Positions 1 through 5,781 of a stretch of 25,408 nt of DNA are shown one piece after another. Location of the stretch: IMG/VR virus record IMGVR_UViG_3300035670_001157, positions 1-25,408 of that record; one strand, given 5' to 3'. Each line of letters opens with the position of its first letter. Within the stretch, counting starts at the first letter, position 1. Below the pieces are notes generated by a model. It was not told the origin of the DNA and did no database searches. It saw only the letters and a program-made list of their open reading frames with translations. The position numbers and the translations under genes were made by a program. The stretch is from a virus.

Positions 1-302
1 TGATTGGCAACGGCAGCAAGGTGAAGGTCGCGTTCTCCGTCTGGGGCTGGGAGGACAAGTTCGGCAAGAAGGGCGTGAGTCTGAGCTTCGAGGCTCTGCA
101 GGTGCTCGACCTGAAGCCGTACGAGCGCAAGGACCCAGCCGAAGCGTTCGGCGTGGAGAACGGCTACGTCGTTGAGACGCCGGCGGATTCCTTTACCGAA
201 TCGGTGAAGGAAAAGGAGGAGGCCCTGACTCCCAGTCAGCGGCTGAAGCAGCGGGCGGCCAAGCCGGCTGACGACGAGATCGACGAGGAGATCCCGTTCT
301 GA
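1..302 (+). CDS. Single-stranded DNA-binding protein, T7 gp2.5-like (5' end missing)
   Basis: The reading frame is already open at position 3 and runs off the left edge, so the N-terminus is missing; about 99 residues are visible. The first visible residues are I-G-N-G-S-K-V-K-V, followed by GVSLSFEALQVLDLKPYE, the pattern of the last OB-fold strands in phage ssDNA-binding proteins of the gp2.5 type. The protein ends in an acidic tail (DDEIDEEIPF). In this class such a tail with a terminal Phe contacts the DNA polymerase and helicase and shields the DNA-binding face. A GTG at 21 could be taken as a start, but the upstream in-frame residues fit the family, so it is internal. The stop overlaps the rusA start (TGATG). 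Expected role: coating ssDNA and coordinating replication and annealing-based recombination. Confidence 0.8.
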   Translation, partial: IGNGSKVKVAFSVWGWEDKFGKKGVSLSFEALQVLDLKPYERKDPAEAFGVENGYVVETPADSFTESVKEKEEALTPSQRLKQRAAKPADDEIDEEIPF

Positions 303-661
303 TGAAGACCGCCGACTTCGAGCTCAGGGTTCCGCTGATGTCGAAGGCGCGGCCCCGCTCCCCCCGTGGTGGCGGCCGGCCCTACATGCCCAAGGCCTAC
401 ATGGACTGGAAGGCCAACGTCAGGGCAATCCTTGGCGAGTGGTGGACAACCCCACCGCTTGAGAAGGTCAACGTCCTGGTGCTGGTGTTCCGCGGCCCGG
501 CCCGAGGCGATCTCGACAACCTTGCCGGAGCTGTGCTCGACAGCGGCAACGGCCTGATCTGGACCGACGACCGGGTGGGTGTGCTGCCCACCCTCGCCTT
601 GCGCTGGACCAAAGCCGCCAAGGCAGACCAATCCATCTACCTGAAGGTGATCTGGGAATGA
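302..661 (+). CDS. RusA-family Holliday junction resolvase
   Basis: A 119-residue protein, the usual size for RusA. It contains GDLDNLAGAVLD (residues 69-80) followed by GLIWTDDRVG (84-93). In E. coli RusA the metal-binding aspartates are D70, D72 and D91; here D70, D72 and D89/D90 line up almost exactly. The lysine that follows the DxDN motif in RusA (K76) is replaced by Gly. The family makes paired nicks in four-way DNA junctions. In T7 the gene after gp2.5 encodes endonuclease I (gp3), which clears branched DNA before packaging, so this is probably a functional replacement in the same slot. GAGGAG at 285-290, inside the acidic-tail codons of the preceding gene, can serve as its ribosome-binding site. 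Family assignment is strong; activity is inferred. Confidence 0.85.
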   Translation: MKTADFELRVPLMSKARPRSPRGGGRPYMPKAYMDWKANVRAILGEWWTTPPLEKVNVLVLVFRGPARGDLDNLAGAVLDSGNGLIWTDDRVGVLPTLALRWTKAAKADQSIYLKVIWE

Positions 662-882
662 AAAGTCCCTACCCTCCTCGCGCTGAACAAGAGTGCGCGA
701 ACTGCTTCTACGTCAAGCTTTTTGACAAGGAGATCACTGTCGACGGCTCTGATCATTACGAGTGCCGCCGCCGCGCGCCGGTGGCCGTGACAGGGCTTCA
801 GGCCAGCTACCACAACTACTGGCCTGGGGTTCACCCCTACGACTGGTGCGGCGAGTGGGCCCCGCAGGAGGTGCCCGCATGA
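658..882 (+). CDS. Small four-cysteine protein, possible zinc binder
   Basis: A 74-residue protein overlapping the resolvase stop by ATGA. It contains C13-A-N-C16, C36 and C64, four cysteines that could hold one zinc ion (CxxC...C...C). It is rich in Trp and Tyr near the C-terminus (YHNYWPGVHPYDWCGEW). I do not recognise a named family. Small proteins of this form, with an N-terminal CxxCxY and a terminal WCGE segment, are familiar from phage and prophage accessory regions, but no function is established that I know of. It lies between a resolvase and a DUF6378-like gene, in what looks like one early transcription unit. Confidence 0.7.
   Translation: MKSPYPPRAEQECANCFYVKLFDKEITVDGSDHYECRRRAPVAVTGLQASYHNYWPGVHPYDWCGEWAPQEVPA
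866..871 (+). promoter_or_regulatory. Ribosome-binding site setting the start at 879
   Basis: A perfect AGGAGG lies 7 bases before the ATG at 879. The same frame stays open upstream to about 762, so this site decides the start. Confidence 0.75.
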
Positions 883-1157
883 GCCAAGACATGACCGCCC
901 TGCTGGAAGAGCGGGGCGCCCGCTACGGGAAGTTCATTGACCACGCCTGGGTGACGCAGACACTGAAGACCACGATTGCCCACCACGCCAAGAAAAACAA
1001 AGAGGGCCTTGCTGATGACCAAAGGGAAGCTCTCGACATGATCTGCCACAAGATCGGGCGTATTGTTTGCGGTGACCCTGACTACGTGGACAGCTGGCGT
1101 GACATTGCTGGCTACGCCCTGCTGGTAGCCGATCGGCTTGAGGGGGTGCTGCGATGA
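879..1157 (+). CDS. DUF6378-like phage protein
   Basis: Starting at the ATG at 879 gives 92 residues beginning MSQDMTALLEERGARYG. The frame is open further upstream, but 879 has a perfect ribosome-binding site and makes the usual ATGA overlap with the preceding stop. The pattern LLEERGARYGKF near the start, REALDMICHKIGRI in the middle and SWRDIAGYALLVADRLE at the end is that of a widespread phage/prophage family (DUF6378-like). Family members often sit near nucleotide-metabolism or replication genes. The function is unknown. It is all-helical by appearance, with conserved His, Lys and Asp residues, and has some resemblance to MazG-like helical proteins, but I see no clear ExxE metal motif and do not claim that activity. 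Confidence 0.75.
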   Translation: MSQDMTALLEERGARYGKFIDHAWVTQTLKTTIAHHAKKNKEGLADDQREALDMICHKIGRIVCGDPDYVDSWRDIAGYALLVADRLEGVLR

Positions 1158-1735
1158 AGTGCCCGAATTGCGGTCACGACAAAAGCAGGACCACCGATAC
1201 CGATCGGGCCTACGGAGGCATCCGCCGCTATCGCACTTGCCGCAACTGTGGCCATAGGTTTGTCACCCTCGAGCGCATCGAGAACTGGGATCCAGTGATG
1301 GGGAACTACGCCCCTGCCGAAGGTTCTGCGCCGGCCCTGGCAGTGGTGCCCGACCATTTTGTTGAGCCCACCAAAAAGGTCGCCAGGCACGTGGCCAGCC
1401 TTGATGAAGACTGCCTCGTCAACGTGGCAGCCGAAGCCCAGCCGCTGCTCGTGCAGTGGTGGAACGAAAGCCGCAAGAGCAAGCACAAGGGCAACGCCAC
1501 CTGGACCGAGGCTGCCTGGCTGGCCAGCGTTCAGCGTGTCGCCAAGCTGTCACACCATCAGCAGATCGCCTTGTGCGAGGCCGGTGTTGAGCACGGCTGG
1601 CAAGCGTTAAAGCTCGACTACCTCGACGCCCGCGGCAGTCGAGCAAAGCCCGCACCCACAGCAGCTGGGCGCCCCATGCCCAAAGACCCGTCAATGATTG
1701 CCGCCCTTAAGCAATGGCCAAGCCAAACCGCCTGA
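1154..1735 (+). CDS. NrdR-type zinc-ribbon protein with a replication-protein-like tail
   Basis: 193 residues. The N-terminal ~45 residues form a clear zinc ribbon, C3-P-N-C6 ... C29-R-N-C32-G-H-R-F, followed by VTLERIE, nearly identical in layout to the DNA-binding ribbon of the repressor NrdR. The ATP-cone domain that senses nucleotides in NrdR is absent. The C-terminal part (about 85-160) contains an acidic/Trp-rich stretch, then WTEAAWLASVQRVAKL, then EAGVEHGWQALK (142-153). The G-W-Q-x-L ending resembles the last helix of many phage replication or helicase-loading proteins; this resemblance is from memory. The probable role is a DNA-binding regulator or replication accessory. A GAGGGGG tract at 1139-1145 serves as ribosome-binding site. 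It overlaps the previous gene by ATGA and the next by 22 bases. Confidence 0.7.
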   Translation: MKCPNCGHDKSRTTDTDRAYGGIRRYRTCRNCGHRFVTLERIENWDPVMGNYAPAEGSAPALAVVPDHFVEPTKKVARHVASLDEDCLVNVAAEAQPLLVQWWNESRKSKHKGNATWTEAAWLASVQRVAKLSHHQQIALCEAGVEHGWQALKLDYLDARGSRAKPAPTAAGRPMPKDPSMIAALKQWPSQTA

Positions 1736-2253
1736 CGCCGGAGACGTTTCTGGCGGTCGCCGAAATGATCGCGGCCCAGCTGCGCATCAAAGAAGCCGAT
1801 CGCTGGAGTCCGCATATCTGCCGGCTGAAGTTTCACAGCTTCACCACTGAGTTCCAGGAGATCAACGAGACCCAATTCATGTGGGCCGCTGAGCAATGGA
1901 TTCAGGGACTCGACCCCGACAAGTTCAAGCGCTACCCAACCTGGAAGGAATTGATGGCACCGCTTTACAGAACCGAGAACGGACTGGCCAACAGGAGCTG
2001 GGGCTTCCGTGAATCGCTCCCTGCCTTTGCAAGGCCCAATGCCGAGCAGCAAGCCCTGTTGCCCGGCAGTCCAGAGTCCCTGGCCGCACCACCCGACCCC
2101 CATAACGCCGCGGCTTACGTGCCGTTTCAGTGCGACCAGCAGCACCCGATGCTGCCACCTGGTCACGATGAAACGCCTGTGCTCACCCCTCAGAAGTGGG
2201 CTGACTATCTGAAGTGGGTAGCCGAAGAAGAGGCCCAGCTCGCTGATGCCTGA
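1714..2253 (+). CDS. Conserved phage protein of unknown function, possibly replication-associated
   Basis: 179 residues starting inside the end of the zinc-ribbon gene (22-base overlap). The first ~90 residues are helical: LTPETFLAVAEMIAAQL, then NETQFMWAAEQWIQGL (51-66), then FKRYPTWKELMAPLYR (71-86), followed by GLANRSWGFRE. The rest is Pro/Ala/Gln-rich and probably unstructured. The helical part, with a Trp-rich helix followed by a YPTW segment, is loosely similar in plan to small phage helicase-loader or replisome-organizer proteins, where a helical bundle is followed by a flexible tail. The match is weak and no function is claimed. The start lacks a good ribosome-binding site, suggesting translational coupling to the upstream gene. 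Confidence 0.65.
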   Translation: MAKPNRLTPETFLAVAEMIAAQLRIKEADRWSPHICRLKFHSFTTEFQEINETQFMWAAEQWIQGLDPDKFKRYPTWKELMAPLYRTENGLANRSWGFRESLPAFARPNAEQQALLPGSPESLAAPPDPHNAAAYVPFQCDQQHPMLPPGHDETPVLTPQKWADYLKWVAEEEAQLADA

Positions 2254-2453
2254 TGGAGCCGCTCATCAGCAGGGCGGAGCTAATTGGCATCCTCGAGCGA
2301 GGTTTGCTGACTGGCAAATGGTCCGTCTTCCAGTTCAACCGCGGCGCCACTGACGTCGTGCTTCCAAGCCGCGAGTTTCTTGAGCAACACCCTGAGTTCA
2401 CCGACATGCAGTTCCGCGACTTGGCGGCGTTCAGAAAGCAGGGGCACCAATGA
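2253..2453 (+). CDS. Small hypothetical protein
   Basis: 66 residues, coupled to the previous gene by TGATG. It reads MEPLISRAELIGILERGL near the start and FLEQHPEFTDMQFRDLAAFRK near the end, and is probably a small alpha/beta protein. I do not recognise the family. Its reality is supported by exact stop/start coupling on both sides (ATGA with the next gene) and by protein-like composition, without stretches of rare residues. It belongs to the compact block of unknown genes between the resolvase and the exonuclease. Confidence 0.55.
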   Translation: MEPLISRAELIGILERGLLTGKWSVFQFNRGATDVVLPSREFLEQHPEFTDMQFRDLAAFRKQGHQ

Positions 2454-2677
2454 GTTGGCACCAGTTTCACAAAGGACAGACCGTGTTGATTCGCGCCCTT
2501 GGCGGATGGATCAAGGGACACGTCAGCGAGGTCTACGACGCCTCGGCTTCAGTGGTCCACGACCGCGGTTCACAAGTGATCACTACACGCATCCACGACC
2601 TACGCAGCATTCGGCCATGGCAAAACAAGTCCAGCAAGCCCTCGACCTTGAACGATCAGCAGTCGTTCGACTTCTGA
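2450..2677 (+). CDS. Small protein, possible SH3/KOW-like fold with a C-terminal QQSFDF tail
   Basis: 75 residues. The body HKGQTVLIRALGGWIKGHVSEVYD...VVHDRGSQVITTRIHDLRSIRP has alternating beta-strand and turn-Gly spacing like small SH3-like or KOW-like barrels. This is a by-eye judgement. The last six residues are QQSFDF (70-75) after a flexible Ser/Lys/Pro linker. A Q-x-x-hydrophobic-x-F ending resembles bacterial sliding-clamp-binding peptides. It starts in an ATGA overlap with the upstream gene, with a G-rich tract (AGGGG) just upstream. Function unknown. Confidence 0.55.
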   Translation: MSWHQFHKGQTVLIRALGGWIKGHVSEVYDASASVVHDRGSQVITTRIHDLRSIRPWQNKSSKPSTLNDQQSFDF

Positions 2678-2793
2678 CGATGGCAAGACAGCGATGCCAC
2701 GAGGCCGAAGACGAAGGCGCTAATTACGTCTCGACTTGGTGGGGCGGATACGCCCGCGCCCTGGAAGATGTGATTGACATGGAGGGCCAGTGA
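2617..2793 (+). CDS. Small hypothetical protein overlapping its upstream neighbour
   Basis: With the ATG at 2617 it is 58 residues and overlaps the previous gene by 61 bases; an ATG at 2680 would avoid the overlap and leave 37 residues. Neither has a convincing ribosome-binding site. I prefer 2617 because the extra segment (LDLERSAVVRLLTMARQRC) continues a plausible amphipathic helix. The C-terminal half reads ANYVSTWWGGYARALEDVIDMEGQ. Its stop is shared with the next start by ATGA, so the frame is probably used. No family recognised. This is the least certain gene in the block. Confidence 0.45.
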   Translation: MAKQVQQALDLERSAVVRLLTMARQRCHEAEDEGANYVSTWWGGYARALEDVIDMEGQ

Positions 2794-3020
2794 TGGGATG
2801 GCTTGTACCAAAGCGTTTGCCATGTGAAGGGCCTGAGCCGATCATCGGCCCTGGCGTCAGCAGGCCCAGGGCTAACGAATCAACGCGTGAGTACCGCCTG
2901 ACCGTTAAGCAACCTGGCAAGCCAGCCATGCGCGTCACGATCCCTGCCCCAAGCAAGTCCAAGGCAATCAAATACTGCAAAAACCGCTGGCCCGATGCTG
3001 TTGTGGAGGCCCTCAAATGA
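2793..3020 (+). CDS. Small basic hypothetical protein
   Basis: 75 residues from the ATG at 2793, which has GGAGG at 2781-2785 seven bases upstream and overlaps the previous stop. A GTG three bases earlier is in frame but less likely. The N-terminal third is Pro/Gly-rich. The second half (YRLTVKQPGKPAMRVTIPAPSKSKAIKYCKNRWPDAVVEAL) looks like strand-strand-helix, with many Lys/Arg, and may bind nucleic acid. The pattern of a strand ending in TIPA followed by SKSKAIKYC is typical of small phage proteins that I cannot name. It couples to the next gene by ATGA. Confidence 0.6.
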   Translation: MGWLVPKRLPCEGPEPIIGPGVSRPRANESTREYRLTVKQPGKPAMRVTIPAPSKSKAIKYCKNRWPDAVVEALK

Positions 3021-3217
3021 AACTGCTTGACGAGTTGACCGAGCTGTACTGGTCCCTGGGCGAATACAGCATTGACGACAAGCGCCGCATGAAGACGGTG
3101 ATCAAAGAGATCGCCAAGCGCGTGCGCACCTGGGCCCCTGACCCCGGGCAGGCCCGCATCTGCTACCTGGCCATTAACGAGGTGGCCGACCGACTTGAGC
3201 GGGAGGTGGAGGAATGA
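3017..3217 (+). CDS. Small helical hypothetical protein
   Basis: 66 residues, almost entirely helical in appearance: MKLLDELTELYWSLGEYSIDDKR, then MKTVIKEIAKRV, then ARICYLAINEVADRLEREVEE. Coupled by ATGA to genes on both sides. It ends directly at the exonuclease start, and its last codons (GGGAGG at 3201-3206) supply the ribosome-binding site for that gene. No family recognised. Confidence 0.6.
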   Translation: MKLLDELTELYWSLGEYSIDDKRRMKTVIKEIAKRVRTWAPDPGQARICYLAINEVADRLEREVEE

Positions 3218-3954
3218 AAGCCCTGATCGACGCGGAGTACTACCTCTACCGAGCAGCTTGCGGTTGCGAGATCGAGGTCGAGTGGGCCCCGGATGATTGG
3301 ACCTACCTCTGCCGCCACGGCGAGGCCCAGGCCACGTTTCAAGACACCATTGGCGAGTTCCGCGATACTCTCCCGGATCACCAGCCGGTGCTGGTCTTCG
3401 GCGATCGGGTGTCGTTTCGCTATGGGGTGTGGCCGCAGTACAAGGGCAACCGCAAGAAGTACCGCCGGCCCGCCGGCTACCGGCAGCTGACCGAGTGGGT
3501 CAGCAAGGCGGCCCAGGCTCGCGGGTGGGAAGTGGCCAAGCTCGCCGACGTGGAAGGAGACGATGTGCTTGGCATCCTCTACGAGGAGGGTGACGTGATC
3601 GTGTCCGTTGACAAGGACATGCTCACCCTGCCTGGCCTGCATCTGCGCGATGGCGAGATGCTCGAGGTGGGCAAGGCTGAAGCCGATCGCAACTTCTTTG
3701 CCCAGGTGCTCACTGGCGACGCCAGCGACAACTACCCCGGCTGCCCTGGCTATGGCCCGGTGACGGCACAGAAAGCCTTGGCCGGTTGCACTGCAGAGGT
3801 GGAGATGTGGAAGGAAGTGGTCAGGGCTTTTGAGAAGAAGGGCTTCGGCGAGCCCTACGCCCTGGCTCAAGCCCGCTGCGCACGCATCCTCAGGCCGGGC
3901 GAGTACGACTTGACGGCCGGGGCTCCCCTGCTATGGAGTCCGCCGGTAGCCTGA
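3214..3954 (+). CDS. 5'-3' exonuclease, T7 gp6-like
   Basis: 246 residues, shorter than T7 gp6 (300). Motifs of the FEN/5'-nuclease superfamily appear in order: LIDAEYYLYRAA with D6, YKGNRKKYRRP (76-86, the basic arch region), EGDDVLG (114-120), VSVDKDMLTLPG (130-141) with D133 and D135, and TGDASDNYPGCPGYGP (167-182), the helix-3-turn-helix DNA-binding motif with metal-binding aspartates. In T7 this enzyme removes RNA primers and degrades host DNA to nucleotides, and is needed for recombination. GGGAGG at 3201-3206 is its ribosome-binding site, 7 bases upstream. Its location just before the structural genes matches the T7 order. The C-terminal ~20 residues (LTAGAPLLWSPPVA) overlap the next gene by 22 bases. 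Confidence 0.92.
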   Translation: MKALIDAEYYLYRAACGCEIEVEWAPDDWTYLCRHGEAQATFQDTIGEFRDTLPDHQPVLVFGDRVSFRYGVWPQYKGNRKKYRRPAGYRQLTEWVSKAAQARGWEVAKLADVEGDDVLGILYEEGDVIVSVDKDMLTLPGLHLRDGEMLEVGKAEADRNFFAQVLTGDASDNYPGCPGYGPVTAQKALAGCTAEVEMWKEVVRAFEKKGFGEPYALAQARCARILRPGEYDLTAGAPLLWSPPVA

Positions 3955-4160
3955 GGGAGTTCTGCATCCCTGCAGTGCTTCACCCGGTCGTTACTGATGA
4001 GCTGATCAAAAAGCTCAAAGGCGTCTTCCCTGACGCACCCGGTAGATCCATGTCGCACCGGGACATTGATCACTGGATTGGCCAGCAGGAGGTCATTGGT
4101 TACCTCAAAAAACTGCTTGAAGAGCAGCAGTCTGAGCCGCTCAACCTGGAGGACCTCTGA
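3933..4160 (+). CDS. Small hypothetical protein following the exonuclease
   Basis: 75 residues starting 22 bases inside the exonuclease gene. It reads CIPAVLHPVVTDELIKKLKGVFPD, then SMSHRDIDHWIGQQEVIGYLKKLLEEQQ, ending acidic (LNLEDL). Small proteins with a VVT-x-E-L-x-x-x-L...FPD segment occur next to gp6-type exonucleases in cyanopodoviruses as I remember them, without an assigned function. The GGAGG near 4148-4152, inside its last codons, is the ribosome-binding site of the next gene, and the two genes share TGATG. A shorter start downstream is possible, as no strong ribosome-binding site marks 3933. Confidence 0.6.
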   Translation: MESAGSLREFCIPAVLHPVVTDELIKKLKGVFPDAPGRSMSHRDIDHWIGQQEVIGYLKKLLEEQQSEPLNLEDL

Positions 4161-4591
4161 TGTGCTTTGGAGGCGGCGGCAGCCCAGCGACGATCGTCAT
4201 GCCGGACACCCGTGCATACGACCGGCAGGCTGATCTTCAAATGCAGGCGATGCGCGAGACCCAGAACATGGGCGTCGCACTGAAGCAGATGGAGCTCAAC
4301 CGCGCTCTGTCCAGCCAGCAAGATGTGCTGACGCAGCTACGAGATTTCAAGATAGAACAGGCTGACAGGGAGCAATTCAAGGCCGAGGAGACAAGTGCCA
4401 ACGCTGCGCGGATCAACGCGATCCTCGGCGCGCCACCGCCCGAGCCATCTGCAAAGGCCCCCGTGGTCGGCAGCGATCGGGAAGGTCTTGTAAAGGCCAA
4501 GGGCAAAAAGCGATTGCGAATTGACCGGGTAGAGCGGGCGGCTGCCACCACGCAAGCCAGCGGCGCTGGACTCAACATCACCACTTCGTAG
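4160..4591 (+). CDS. gp7.3-like virion/tail protein, copy A
   Basis: 143 residues starting MCFGGGGSP. The middle (about 20-90) is a polar, Gln/Met-rich helix likely to form a coiled coil. The end is basic, KAKGKKRLRIDRVER, then Ala/Thr-rich, finishing SGAGLNITTS. T7 gp7.3 ends, as I recall it, in a basic stretch followed by SSGGGINI. The position between exonuclease and portal and this ending support a gp7.3 relationship. In T7, gp7.3 is a minor tail-associated protein needed for adsorption and ejected at infection. It is the first of three consecutive genes with the same termini and carries four extra residues after the NI motif. Confidence 0.6.
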   Translation: MCFGGGGSPATIVMPDTRAYDRQADLQMQAMRETQNMGVALKQMELNRALSSQQDVLTQLRDFKIEQADREQFKAEETSANAARINAILGAPPPEPSAKAPVVGSDREGLVKAKGKKRLRIDRVERAAATTQASGAGLNITTS

Positions 4592-4593
4592 CC

Positions 4594-5088
4594 ATGTGCT
4601 TCTTCTCTCAGCCATCTGCGCCGCAGATCATTTACCAGGGCCCCAGCCAAGCTGACATGGACGCCAGCAACCAGGCGCTCGAGCAGTACCGGCAGCAATC
4701 ACTGGCACAGCAGGAGCAGTTCGCCGCTGCCCTGCAACAACAGATTGACGATGCCAATGCGCAAGCCCAGCGGCAACGTGAATCGTTAGAAGCTGCACGC
4801 CTTGAGGCCGAGTCGGGGCTGACATCGCAAAAGCGGCAGGCCGAAGAAGACCTGCTGTCACAGCGTCAGAAAGCTGAGCTGGACATGGCTGCCCAAAAAG
4901 CAGGTGCCGCTTCTGAGATGGCTGCTCAACAAAGTGCTTCGTATGGGGTGTCGGTCAGCAATGTCACGCCAGAAAATGCGATGACGACAGAAGCCCCGAA
5001 GCCAAAGGATAAAAATAAAAGTACTCTTAAGATTACTCCTGGAGCCACGGCGGCAAGCCAAGGCACGGGCCTCAACATAGGAGTTTGA
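4594..5088 (+). CDS. gp7.3-like virion/tail protein, copy B
   Basis: 164 residues starting MCFFSQPSAPQIIYQGPS. Residues ~20-110 form a long heptad-like helix rich in Gln, Ala and Glu (QQSLAQQEQFAAALQQQ and so on). The end reads STLKITPGATAASQGTGLNIGV, matching the L-[RK]-I ... G-x-G-[LV]-N-I ending of copies A and C. It begins two bases after the stop of copy A, without an obvious ribosome-binding site. The last codons (AAC ATA GGA GTT) contain TAGGAG, which doubles as the ribosome-binding site of copy C. The local AT-rich patch around 5008-5040 stands out from the surrounding GC-rich sequence. Confidence 0.6.
   Translation: MCFFSQPSAPQIIYQGPSQADMDASNQALEQYRQQSLAQQEQFAAALQQQIDDANAQAQRQRESLEAARLEAESGLTSQKRQAEEDLLSQRQKAELDMAAQKAGAASEMAAQQSASYGVSVSNVTPENAMTTEAPKPKDKNKSTLKITPGATAASQGTGLNIGV
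5078..5083 (+). promoter_or_regulatory. Ribosome-binding site inside the NIG codons of copy B
   Basis: TAGGAG lies 7 bases before the ATG at 5091. It is formed by the Ile-Gly codons (ATA GGA) of the conserved GLNIG ending. It decides between the ATG at 5091 and a TTG at 5085. Confidence 0.65.
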
Positions 5089-5090
5089 AT

Positions 5091-5780
5091 ATGTGCTCCG
5101 CTCAAAGCGCGCCACCGCTAACTATTCAGCAAACACCAACGGCTGCTTTGCAATCGCAGCTCGATTCTAATCTTTTTTTGCGTGTCTCACCGGGCAACGT
5201 TATTGCGCAAATGCCGTCAACGCCGGCCGGTGCAGCGGGCTACAGGGCTGGAATGGCTGCGCGCGAGAGAGCCATTAACCAAAGACAGCAAATCGTCGAG
5301 GAGCTCGACCGTCGGGATGCCTTGCAGAAAGAGCAAGAACGAATTGCGCAGGAGCGTCAGCAGATTCTCGACCAACAGATGAAGGATCGGCAAAGGCTGA
5401 CAGAAGAAATGCTTACCCAGCAGCAAAAAGCATCTGCCGATGCCGAGGAATCGCAGCGGCAAAGTATCGCCCAGCTTGCGCAGGCAAGGGCTGCTCAGCA
5501 GCAGGAAATACTGCGGATGCAAACAGGCCAAGCTGCTGAGATAAAAGCACAGCGGCAGTCTCAAGAAGCCGAAATTGCCAAGCAGCAACTTGCTTCTGAT
5601 GCTGCTTCTTCTTCCCTCAGAGCGCTCGCAGCTCGTAGACCCATGACCTCGGCGCCAACGGCGACACAAAGCAAGCGCAAGGGCAGGAGGTCCGGCAGTC
5701 GAACTGGCAAACCCGCTAATGATCTGCGCATTGGCTCGTCAAACGTTGCCACTGGCGCAGGCGTCAACATAGGAGGTTGA
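5091..5780 (+). CDS. gp7.3-like virion/tail protein, copy C
   Basis: 229 residues from the ATG at 5091, starting MCSAQSAPPLTIQQTP. This start is preferred to the TTG at 5085 because it has TAGGAG at the right distance and gives the MC start seen in copies A and B. Residues ~60-175 form a very long Gln/Glu/Arg-rich coiled coil. The end carries a basic patch (SKRKGRRSGSRTGK), then NDLRIGSSNVATGAGVNIGG, the same L-R-I ... GxG-[LV]-N-I module. It is the longest of the three copies. Its last codons form AGGAGG, the portal gene's ribosome-binding site. Expected location: the virion, probably tail or core-associated. Confidence 0.6.
   Translation: MCSAQSAPPLTIQQTPTAALQSQLDSNLFLRVSPGNVIAQMPSTPAGAAGYRAGMAARERAINQRQQIVEELDRRDALQKEQERIAQERQQILDQQMKDRQRLTEEMLTQQQKASADAEESQRQSIAQLAQARAAQQQEILRMQTGQAAEIKAQRQSQEAEIAKQQLASDAASSSLRALAARRPMTSAPTATQSKRKGRRSGSRTGKPANDLRIGSSNVATGAGVNIGG
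5771..5776 (+). promoter_or_regulatory. Ribosome-binding site of the portal gene inside the NIGG codons of copy C
   Basis: A perfect AGGAGG, made from the Ile-Gly-Gly codons of the preceding gene, sits 5 bases before the portal ATG at 5782. Confidence 0.7.
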
Positions 5781-5781
5781 G

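Noticed and set aside
762-878. Upstream extension of the DUF6378-like gene
   Set aside because: The extension lies in another frame over the four-Cys gene. The ATG at 879 has AGGAGG and the standard ATGA overlap.
5149-5178. Sigma70-like promoter (TTGCAA with TAATCT) within copy C
   Set aside because: Spacing is about 14-15 bases, too short, and the boxes are poor matches inside a coding region.
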